Source of the DNA: Geobacter sp. UBA698
GTDB taxonomy: Bacteria; Desulfobacterota; Desulfuromonadia; Geobacterales; Pseudopelobacteraceae
Assembly: GCA_002298925.1 (NCBI GenBank)
Contig: DBMM01000065.1
Location: forward strand, 40,017-104,016
Length of the DNA stretch: 64,000 nucleotides
Direction of reading: 5' to 3'
How positions within the stretch are numbered: the first letter of the stretch is position 1; every line of letters starts with the position of its first letter. A model generated the notes under the pieces. The model searched no databases. It saw only the letters and a program-made list of their open reading frames with translations, and was not told the DNA's origin. Of the stretch, positions 45,601-52,752 are shown piece after piece. Made by a program: the position numbers and the translations under genes.

Positions 45601-46446
45601 TCCTCCGGCGACGGCGAACTCCTCGGCGTGGTGATCTGGCCCGGCGAGCGGGACTGGTGCGTCGCCGGCAAGCCGATCCGCGACACCTTGGTGCGGATCG
45701 AGGTGCCGGACGAGCTGAAGCCCTACGCCAGCCAGTGGGGGCGCGACCCGATCTGGCTCTCCGGCCCCGTCCAGCAGGTGCCGTCACTCCAGAACTTCAC
45801 CCGGAACGTGGCGGTACAGACCGCCCTCACCATCGAGGAGAGACCCGACGCCCTGTTCGCCGTGGCCGGCCACACTGTGGGGTACGACCAGGAGCGTCAT
45901 CTGTTCTACTGTGATCTCGACATAGACGCCGGCGACTCCTACTACCCCTTCGTCCGCCTGGCGCTGGCACGCTACCAGCCGAAATCCATAGCTCAGGCCG
46001 AGCTCTCCCGGGTGGTGCTGGCGGACTTCGCCCAGTTCGCCCCTGACCGGATCTGCTGGGTCGCCCGTGATGCCTCCGCCCCGACGGCGCTCCGGATAAC
46101 CGTCTCCGGCACCGGCTACCGGCGCAACGCATCGTTCAACTGCACCAGCGAGATCGAGGCCCGTCTCGAGCGGTGGCTCGGCCCCGGAGAAGGAGACATC
46201 GGCTGGGTGCCGGTCTCCCTCGAACCGGTCACCCTCTTCAATGCCCAGGCCCTCAAGACCCTCTCGGTCTGGGAAGGGACCATCATTCTCCCGGTCAACG
46301 ATCCGGACGCACGCTTCCGGGTAGTGGTGGAAGAGTACGAGGCGTTCCTTGGCGACGTCCCCGACGCCGGCCTGATCGAAAGGTTCGGCTCCGGCCACGA
46401 GCGGCGTTTGGTCTATTCAGATGCAGTTGAGTTGGGGGTGGAGTGA
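42697..46446 (+). CDS. Very large unrecognised protein, second of a pair
   Basis: A 1249-residue protein beginning MKQTIIWTALPKG, without signal peptide or transmembrane helix. It is rich in beta-strand and Pro segments, with scattered Ig-like or fibronectin-like stretches (RIRARAVDIAGNSLP; LAPPVIESLDPRKLTVGD). No catalytic motif was found. It ends in DAVELGVE. It overlaps nothing, starts 12 bases after the previous stop and shares its composition, so the two products likely work together, perhaps as a structural or surface complex. Family not recognised. Confidence 0.8.
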   Translation: MKQTIIWTALPKGISDDGKNLLLSVVVSPRLDTGGPDLKLIAFPAFSNWPAQPLQIFIQFSGQAPTAATILPPAADPALWQALFPAEETTVRSFVPADHTKQLIHAFPVANVVEYLRKLYATVGVASPTDLPLIAELAQKGATLVRTVEGNGREWWNLDDGLEQELFGRYKKLKTTALPPGPPEPAMDFFRARHFHRFRGGKREVPVPLPDFDFHQAVTMLGDHPLLMRRLGLVIDVSVPLAGQPASDTVQVASVEHGFASDDQPLRTRYLLDTATKRFLPAPKAGSDMADGMLRLGSADFSIQQVDVDGAALKAIDYANQLYMRQQGRLKTADSPPDDGLPALRAGGVSVVRTGRAVRLSNTFKTVTQTNTNLNHQNPPELSADDVTRGFRVDVLDGSGSWRSLCRRSVTYRVGRLAGPQAVITATDDEGTITTAAMQDTDPTKEDFFLHEALFHWDGWSLVAPRPGEAIQNDGLSHGENLGPDGKTRNPSATTLNLEITAEPTPKSLPRLRFSSSYRIRARAVDIAGNSLPHTSTDATQASPPVTYRRFEPVESPAVAIVSAVPLSDLPGESATRIVIRSYNDSPADDGALSPETSERLLLPPRTAVTMIEQYGLLDTPTGVDATPATWNLLAKKDAEPLLDIYDPKKLPNEVPYLADPFANAAVLRRLPGTAPESIQAVTFDAAPNWWQGKPFRIAIIEGSGAPAWDATERILTVEIPKATVAKVRLSSRFTPGDLEKLAIWKWIEAEAFDADDAARLKALALDGLHWMLTPFRELTLVHAVQQPLAPPVIESLDPRKLTVGDTFATLEGTVGVHAPSTGKVDLLAVWSEPTGIGFARKSGESHAFDLPVASPDLPSVPWGNRRHEFGDTKYRKVSYYATAATRFRDYFDPTLTTDELTRPPKAELPPASDTHLYEAEVLNSARPLAPSLLYIVPTFGWEAGEDERGNFSRRSGGLRLYLEEPWFSSGDGELLGVVIWPGERDWCVAGKPIRDTLVRIEVPDELKPYASQWGRDPIWLSGPVQQVPSLQNFTRNVAVQTALTIEERPDALFAVAGHTVGYDQERHLFYCDLDIDAGDSYYPFVRLALARYQPKSIAQAELSRVVLADFAQFAPDRICWVARDASAPTALRITVSGTGYRRNASFNCTSEIEARLERWLGPGEGDIGWVPVSLEPVTLFNAQALKTLSVWEGTIILPVNDPDARFRVVVEEYEAFLGDVPDAGLIERFGSGHERRLVYSDAVELGVE

Positions 46447-46501
46447 GAACGGCTCTTGGCATGAACAATCAAAAACAGAAGACAACTGTAAGGGAGGCAC
46501 T

Positions 46502-47083
46502 ATGGGTGTGAAAAAAATCCTGATGCTGGTCGGCGACTACGTGGAAGATTATGAGGCAATGGTCCCCTTCCAGGCACTATTAATGGTTGGGCATACCGTT
46601 CATGCGGTCTGTCCCGGCAAGAAGGCAGGTGATAAGGTACGCACCGCCATACATGATTTCGAGGGAGACCAGACCTACAGCGAAAAGCCCGGCCACAACT
46701 TTGCACTGAATGCTACTTTTGCAGAGATCAAGGCCGAAGAGTATGACGCACTTGTCATCCCCGGTGGACGCGCTCCGGAATACATTCGCCTGAACGAGAT
46801 GGTGCTGAAGATGGTGCAGCACTTTTCAGTCGCAAACAAGCCGATTGCATCCATCTGCCATGGAGCGCAGGTTCTGGTCGCAGCCGGAGTGCTCGCGGGC
46901 AAAGAATGCTCCGCTTATCCGGCTGTAGGTCCGGATGTAACTGGTGCGGGAGGAAAGTTTGTGGATATTCCAGCGGACATGGCCCACGTTGACGGCAAGC
47001 TGGTCACCGCGCCGGCATGGCCTGCGCATCCTGATTGGCTTGCCAAATTTCTGCACGTGCTGGGAACCAGGATTGAACCTTAG
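46502..47083 (+). CDS. DJ-1/PfpI family protein
   Basis: A 193-residue DJ-1/PfpI protein with the nucleophile elbow ASICHGAQVL, so the family Cys is present. LVGDYVEDYEAM holds the conserved acidic partner, and DALVIPGGRAPEY is the usual loop. Family members are glyoxalase/deglycase or chaperone-like stress proteins. I chose ATG 46502, preceded by GGGAGG; the longer frame begins inside the previous gene. It contrasts with the N-terminal DJ-1 domain at 1403, which lacks the Cys. Confidence 0.9.
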   Translation: MGVKKILMLVGDYVEDYEAMVPFQALLMVGHTVHAVCPGKKAGDKVRTAIHDFEGDQTYSEKPGHNFALNATFAEIKAEEYDALVIPGGRAPEYIRLNEMVLKMVQHFSVANKPIASICHGAQVLVAAGVLAGKECSAYPAVGPDVTGAGGKFVDIPADMAHVDGKLVTAPAWPAHPDWLAKFLHVLGTRIEP

Positions 47084-47171
47084 GGCGAATAGCTAAGATC
47101 CCAAGGGAAATCAATATAGGAACATGCACAGCTTCGACGACACCTAACAGCCCCGCTTGAACGATATAATA

Positions 47172-48785
47172 TCACTGGAATTTTCCCTGAAACAGGGCTG
47201 CGTCCAGGCCCGGATCGCGATTATAAAGATCGGGCCTGAAATTGATGGTGCCGTTGGAATCAACCCAGGCGGTAAAGTAGACCAGGTAGACCGGAATCGG
47301 ATCTGGCAGGGTAATGGTGCGGCTGACGGCGCTCTCCAGCGCCTCATCCAGGGCGGCGGGCGAATCCAGGGGGGTTCCGCGCAATAGCAGCAGCGCCAGT
47401 TCCAGGGGTTTTTCGATACGGATGCAGCCGGAGCTGAAGGAGCGCTGTTCGCGATCGAAGAGTTCGCGCGCCGGGGTGTCATGCAGGTAGACGGCGTAAG
47501 GGTTGGGGAAGATGAATTTGACCCGGCCGAGGGAGTTTTTCTTCCCGGGGTTCTGGCGCAGATGATAGGGAAAGTTCCCTTTCCCTAGCTGCTGCCAGTC
47601 GATGGAGTCCGGATTGACCCGCCTGTTGCCTGCTGCGAAGACGGTGAAGTCGTGTTTCTTTAAATAAGCACGGTTTTTCCGGATCTTGGGAAGGTGGTCT
47701 TCGACAGCGAGTTTATTCGGCACCTCCCAGTAAGGGTTGAGGACGAGGTAGGTCATGCGCCCGACAAAGGCCGGGGTCGGTCGAATCAGGCGACCGACGA
47801 TGACCCGCATTTCCAGAACGATCTGACCAAATTCAACCATTTCGAGGTGGAAGCCGGGGACATTGACGCGCAGATAGCGCTCGCCAAAGGAGCGCGGCAG
47901 CCAGCGCCAGCGTTCGAGGTTGACGGCCAGCTGGCGGGCTCGCTCTTCTGCCGTGACGTTTAGTGCGGCCAGGGTCTGGCGACCGAGCACGCCGTCGGCT
48001 TCCAAACCGTGACGGGCCTGGAAACGACCCAGCGCGGATTCGAGCTCGGCGTCGAAAGATTCGCCGCTTCCCGCAGTGGCCGGCAGATCGCCGCTGATGA
48101 CCAGACGTTGCCGCAGTGCCGTCACCTTAGGCCCTGTGGCGCCGGGACGCAGGGGGGGCTTGAGCGTCAGCCGCGGCCAGCCGCCGTTGGCGGCAAGGAG
48201 GCGAAGGTCCTGCCAGGCAGCGCGCAGGGCGACATAGGCAGGATCCGCCGGGAGCAGGGCCTGCAGGGAACCGCCGATGAGGCCGCTGGTCAGCGCCTGT
48301 TTGAGCATCAGCTGCGGGTCCGGCTTCTCCCGCTGGATGTGCCAGTCATGATCGACACGGGCAGGATCGATGCGGCCTTGCAGATAGTGGCTCGCAAGGG
48401 CCATGAAGGCATCGCTGAGGAGCAGGTCGAGTTCGGCGGCGAGTTGCGGCGTGGGTGTACTGCGGAAACGGCGGGAACGGTCAATGAGGGGGGCGAGATG
48501 GTAATCGTCGGGATCGAGCCCCTCCTCTGCCGCCGCAGGGAGAGCGGCGATCAGTTCGTCGGCCAGCGGTTGGAGCTGGTGTCCGTCGCTCCAGGCCGGC
48601 TGAAACTGGCGCTTAAGATAGAAGCTCGCCAGGGCGCGGCCAGTGCGCAGGGTCTCTGTTCCGATGGTGCGGGACGTGCTGAGACGGCGCAACTGCGGAA
48701 CGATTTTTTTGTCGGGGGCGGCAAAAGCCGCCGTTGCCGACAACAGGGAGAGCAATAAAAATAGGAGGAAGAAGCATCTGGTCAT
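47172..48785 (-). CDS. YcbB/LdtD-like L,D-transpeptidase
   Basis: A 537-residue secreted enzyme. A signal peptide (residues 1-22, cleaved near AFAAP) is followed by an N-terminal scaffold domain, a peptidoglycan-binding domain (LRPGATGPKVTALRQRL and DGVLGRQTLAALN), and a YkuD catalytic domain with HDTPARELF and SSGCIRI, nucleophile C454. It makes 3-3 crosslinks in peptidoglycan. A YcbK-like gene lies directly upstream on the same strand, as in the E. coli ycbB-ycbK arrangement, so the two are probably co-transcribed with a 42-base gap. Confidence 0.92.
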   Translation of the reverse strand: MTRCFFLLFLLLSLLSATAAFAAPDKKIVPQLRRLSTSRTIGTETLRTGRALASFYLKRQFQPAWSDGHQLQPLADELIAALPAAAEEGLDPDDYHLAPLIDRSRRFRSTPTPQLAAELDLLLSDAFMALASHYLQGRIDPARVDHDWHIQREKPDPQLMLKQALTSGLIGGSLQALLPADPAYVALRAAWQDLRLLAANGGWPRLTLKPPLRPGATGPKVTALRQRLVISGDLPATAGSGESFDAELESALGRFQARHGLEADGVLGRQTLAALNVTAEERARQLAVNLERWRWLPRSFGERYLRVNVPGFHLEMVEFGQIVLEMRVIVGRLIRPTPAFVGRMTYLVLNPYWEVPNKLAVEDHLPKIRKNRAYLKKHDFTVFAAGNRRVNPDSIDWQQLGKGNFPYHLRQNPGKKNSLGRVKFIFPNPYAVYLHDTPARELFDREQRSFSSGCIRIEKPLELALLLLRGTPLDSPAALDEALESAVSRTITLPDPIPVYLVYFTAWVDSNGTINFRPDLYNRDPGLDAALFQGKFQ

Positions 48786-48827
48786 GCTGAAAGTATATCA
48801 GCAGTGACCGACTTCACAAGGCGAGAA

Positions 48828-49391
48828 CTACCAGCGGCGAAACGGGCCGGAATCGATGTGGACGAAGTCGGGCCGGGGATAATAGCCAACGCCGCCTCGA
48901 GCAAGGTGGAGCGCCGTTTTCTTCAGATGATCAAGGTCTACACCGGGGAAGCGTACATCGAGGGCGCGCCCCTGCAGGTGCAGGCTGTTTTTGGCAACGC
49001 CATGTCCCTTGCTCCGCAACAGGGAGTTGTAGCTGGGGGAACGATAGGCCGAGATGATTTGAATGTCGTGGCCGCCGCCAAGCTGCTGATCGAGCAGGGA
49101 GAGATAGTCAAGGGTGCGCGGATCGATTTTGTGAATTTCGTTGGTGTAGTGGCAACGCAGCAGGTGGTTGAGTTCGCTGAGGGCCGTCGGATCGTAATCG
49201 CCGGACGGGGTGCGGTAGGCGATATTCAGGCGCTCACCGGTTTGAATGTTGAGCAGTGAAAGGGGTGTCGGCACCGGCTGTTCAGGAGTCAATTTGCTCC
49301 AGCTGAGGCGGGGGCGAAGCAGGGTCAGCGCAGCGGCTGCACACGAATATTTCAGAAAGGAACGACGATTGTGGGCTTGGTTAAAAAACAT
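48828..49391 (-). CDS. YcbK/MepK-like M15 peptidase (DUF882)
   Basis: A 187-residue protein with a twin-arginine-type N-terminus (NRRSFLKY followed by a hydrophobic stretch), so probably exported by Tat. The catalytic domain has ISAYRSPSYN, HLQGRALDVRF and DFVHIDSGPFRRW, the zinc-binding M15/DUF882 pattern. It is a murein endopeptidase cleaving crosslinks and pairs with the L,D-transpeptidase downstream. It is full length. Confidence 0.9.
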   Translation of the reverse strand: MFFNQAHNRRSFLKYSCAAAALTLLRPRLSWSKLTPEQPVPTPLSLLNIQTGERLNIAYRTPSGDYDPTALSELNHLLRCHYTNEIHKIDPRTLDYLSLLDQQLGGGHDIQIISAYRSPSYNSLLRSKGHGVAKNSLHLQGRALDVRFPGVDLDHLKKTALHLARGGVGYYPRPDFVHIDSGPFRRW

Positions 49392-49531
49392 AGTAAAAAC
49401 CCTCTAACAATATAATTAATCTATGGTTTTTATAACAGCCCCCCCTCTGTCAGTCAACCCTCTTGTGGATATTGTCCGGAAATTGATGGAAAAAGTGTGA
49501 CTTGAAACACATTTTGACCGACCCCATGGGG

Positions 49532-51223
49532 CTAGGACGACGGGTTTGTGGCCATGGCCTGTTCACGGATGGCGGTCAGAGTGGTTCGCGGCGATATCGC
49601 TTCCGGATCCATGCGGAGCTCCAGCAGGGCCGGCCCGTTGGACCAGACCGCCCGGTCGAAGGCGGCCTCGAAATCGGCGGTAGTTTCAACAACCTCGCCG
49701 TAGGCGCCGTACGCTCGGGCAAGTGCGGCAAAATCGGGATTTTTAAGTTCAGTTCCACTGATTCTTCCCGGGAAACGTCGTTCCTGGTGCATGCGGATGG
49801 TGCCATACATGCCGTTATTGATGACAATTATGATAATTGCCACGCCGTACTGAACGGCGGTTGCCAGTTCCTGTCCGTTCATCATGAAACAGCCGTCACC
49901 GGCGAAACAGACCACCGCCCTGTCCGGGTGCACCAGCTTGGCCGCCACGGCCGCCGGAAGCCCATACCCCATGGAGCCGTTGGTCGGGGCAAGCTGCGTG
50001 CGGAACTTCGCATAGGTATAGAAACGATGGACCCAGGACGAGTAGTTACCGGCTCCGTTGGTCAGGATGGCTTCCGGCGGCAACCGTTCCCGCAGGAAGG
50101 CCATGATCCGGCCCAGGTCAAGTTCACCCGGGCTCGACGTCGGTTCCAGGGTAAGCAGATACTCTTTCCTTGCGGCAACCGCCCATGACGCCCAGACCGG
50201 AAAAGCAACAGGCGCAAGCGCTCGTGCCGCAGCGGCAAATTCCAGCATGCCGGCATTGATCATCAGATCGGCTTGATAGACACGCCCCAGTTCCTCCATT
50301 CCGGGATGCACGTGGATCAGCTGCTGCTTCGGCCGTGGTGCTTCTATCAGGGTATAGCCGCTGGTGGTAATTTCTCCCAGGCGCGGCCCGACCGCCAGAA
50401 TCAGGTCCGCCTGTTTGATTCGATCCGCCAGGGCGGGGTTGATAGCGATGCCGACATCGCCGATATATTTGTGATGGCGGTTGTCAAACAGGTCCTGGCA
50501 GCGGAAAGAGCAGGCTACGGGCAGATAGTTAGCCTCGGCAAACGCCATGATGTCCCGGCAGGCGTCCAATGACCAGTCACCGCCCCCCAGCAGCAGGACC
50601 GGCCGCTGAGCCTTGGCCAGCATTTCGCGTAGAGTGTCCAGGTCAGCTGCACCCGGATGCGCCTGCACCCGCCGGTATCTCCTGACATCAGCGACGGCTG
50701 CTGTTGCCGAGAGCATATCCTCAGGCAACGCCAGCACAACCGGGCCGGGCCGGCCCGACACGGCCAGATGGAAAGCGCGGCTGACCATCTCAGGGATCCG
50801 TTCCGGCCGGTCGATCTGAGCGACCCATTTGGCCATCTGTCCGAACATGCGACGATAATCCATCTCCTGAAAAGCCTCGCGCTCTGCCATGGCGCCCCCC
50901 ACCTGACCGATGAAGAGGATCATCGGCGAGGAATCCTGAAAGGCGGTGTGGACACCGATACTGGCATTGGTGGCGCCCGGTCCGCGGGTGACGAAGCAGA
51001 TGCCGGGTCGTCCGGTCAGTTTGCCGTATACCTCCGCCATATAGGCCGCCCCACCTTCCTGGCGACAGACGATCAGCCGGATGGCATCCTGCTCATCATG
51101 GAGGGCATCGAGCACAGGCAGATAGCTTTCTCCCGGAACGCAAAAGGCAGTATCAACATCATTTATTTTGAGGGTATCCACGAGGATGCGCCCGCCACTA
51201 CGCTCTTGAGCTGGTTTGTTCAT
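49532..51223 (-). CDS. Thiamine-diphosphate-dependent acetolactate-synthase-like enzyme
   Basis: A 563-residue ThDP enzyme of the IlvB-type architecture. The N-terminal pyrimidine-binding domain has the catalytic glutamate E56 in CRQEGGAAYMAE and the block VTRGPGATNA. The middle is the FAD/DHPA-like domain. The C-terminal domain has GDGCFMMNGQEL and NNGMYGT, the ThDP motif. It resembles the catabolic/uncertain branch rather than anabolic AHAS, since no regulatory ilvN gene is adjacent. The product could be acetolactate, or the enzyme a benzoylformate decarboxylase-type relative; the substrate is undecided. Confidence 0.88.
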   Translation of the reverse strand: MNKPAQERSGGRILVDTLKINDVDTAFCVPGESYLPVLDALHDEQDAIRLIVCRQEGGAAYMAEVYGKLTGRPGICFVTRGPGATNASIGVHTAFQDSSPMILFIGQVGGAMAEREAFQEMDYRRMFGQMAKWVAQIDRPERIPEMVSRAFHLAVSGRPGPVVLALPEDMLSATAAVADVRRYRRVQAHPGAADLDTLREMLAKAQRPVLLLGGGDWSLDACRDIMAFAEANYLPVACSFRCQDLFDNRHHKYIGDVGIAINPALADRIKQADLILAVGPRLGEITTSGYTLIEAPRPKQQLIHVHPGMEELGRVYQADLMINAGMLEFAAAARALAPVAFPVWASWAVAARKEYLLTLEPTSSPGELDLGRIMAFLRERLPPEAILTNGAGNYSSWVHRFYTYAKFRTQLAPTNGSMGYGLPAAVAAKLVHPDRAVVCFAGDGCFMMNGQELATAVQYGVAIIIIVINNGMYGTIRMHQERRFPGRISGTELKNPDFAALARAYGAYGEVVETTADFEAAFDRAVWSNGPALLELRMDPEAISPRTTLTAIREQAMATNPSS

Positions 51224-51418
51224 ATGTAAGTCCTTTTACATTGGAAACAGAGGAGGCTCCATAGCGAGAGTCCCATGCTCCCCTGTTAAAATGATGCCAC
51301 CCTGTAGTCATGGAAGCTTATCACGCTGTGCCGGCTGTCATCAATTAGATTATCCCTGTGACTTTTCCCATGGGAATCACAATTGGCGCTGGTCTAAAAT
51401 TAAAAATAGTCTACAAAT

Positions 51419-52545
51419 TCAGTTAGTTTTGTGGTTCCTCACACAAACCTGTGCAAAGTGGATGGCATGGTTAGATCGCCCATGCAGTGATACAGATTGA
51501 GTATATAGTTCTTTGCCGTTCTGAATCCGTACTCGGTGACTAATTACCTTGGCCTTGTTGTTGAGACCTTCAGCGATTCCGTTTGAGATCGCCATATCGA
51601 AGTATGTGAGGATGTTTTCCTCATGACGCTTGATCAGTTTGGCGACTTCCTGCACCGGCTTGATCTCAGATTCATCGGCCCATGAGTACCACTGTTGAAG
51701 ATACTTGGCAGCGTCTTCTTTTGTCGGTGACTGCCAGAAATCCCTGAAGGATTCCTTGAGCAGATAGGCACGGTGGATGGTCAGGTTCAGTTTCTCCAGG
51801 GTACTCAGCGAAGCCTTCTGCCCATCCGTGAGATTCCAAGGGTTCTTGAGCCAGATGTATCTACTGCCGGCAACCAGTTTCTTGTGCTCTTTGCCTTTTT
51901 CAGTAATCTCCTGGCGACGCACTGTATCAATCGCTTCAGTGAGTTTCCTGACGATATGGAACTTGTCGAAGACCAATGTTGCCTGTGGTGCCTTGGCCTT
52001 AACCGCATTGATAAAGGCTGGCCACATATCGCAACAGATGCCTTGAAGTTGTTTGGTCCTCTCAGGTCCGAAGAAACTAAAGAAAGCCTCAAGGCTTTCT
52101 ATTGAGCGGCCTTCTCCGCTCCAGATGAGCGTTCCGGTTTAAAGATCATACACATTGGTGAGATAAACATGACCTTTTTGCCGAGAGATCTCATCAATAC
52201 CGATATGGGTTATTCCCGACAAATCGCGGTGAGCCAACCCAAAGGCAACTACATAGGCAACCGCTGTTGCTACCGTACCCCAAGAACAACCAAACTGCCT
52301 GGCAACCTGCTGCCAGCTCAGTTGCCGTGCACAGGTAGCGATGGTGACAGCAAGTGCTCTGGTGAGGCGCTTCTTACCAGCAGCCCAGGGCATCAGTTCA
52401 ACATGGATGCCGCCACACTCTGAGCAGTTGACACGACACGGCGCGTAACTCAGATTCACTGCGATACCCACAGTGGTACGTGGCGAAAGCGGCGTTCCGA
52501 CAAAGTATCGCGATAATCACCGGAAGTCCCGCATTCAGAAATAAA
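51419..52545 (-). pseudogene. ISL3-family transposase, broken by a stop and a frameshift
   Basis: Reading the minus strand, 52471-51419 is one frame of 351 codons with a single internal TAA at 52141-52139. It has HIGIDEISRQKGHVYLT before the stop, then GTLIWSGEGRSIESLEAFF and ICCDMWPAFINAV, and at the end the helix-rich IS C-terminus (SNGIAEGLNNKAKVISHRV). The zinc-ribbon N-terminus (ECGTSGDYRD and RFRHVPLW) is in another frame, joined by a frameshift near 52468; sequence upstream of about 52545 does not look like this family. No clear terminal inverted repeats were found. The element is dead unless helped in trans. Confidence 0.8.
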
Positions 52546-52618
52546 CGGCTTAACGGTCTGTCCATTTATCCTTGACCACGTCAAAAGTTCGCGGTGGCGA
52601 AAGCGAGTCAAAAGAAAC

Positions 52619-52646
52619 TGGCCGATTCCAGAAAAGAAATCGGCCA
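52619..52646 (-). terminator. Hairpin after the hybrid histidine kinase gene
   Basis: Arms TGGCCGATT and AATCGGCCA (9 bp) close a 10-base loop. On the minus strand the hairpin is followed by a T-rich stretch. It lies about 107 bases past the kinase stop and between that gene and the transposase remnant. It may be a terminator or part of the element edge. Confidence 0.45.
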
Positions 52647-52752
52647 CTATTTAATTGGGTTCCCCAGTATGAACAGCCCTAGGCAATGGGAAGAGGATTC
52701 ATAACTTATACAACGGCCTCCACAAACGACGATTTCGGCGCTCGTTAATTCT

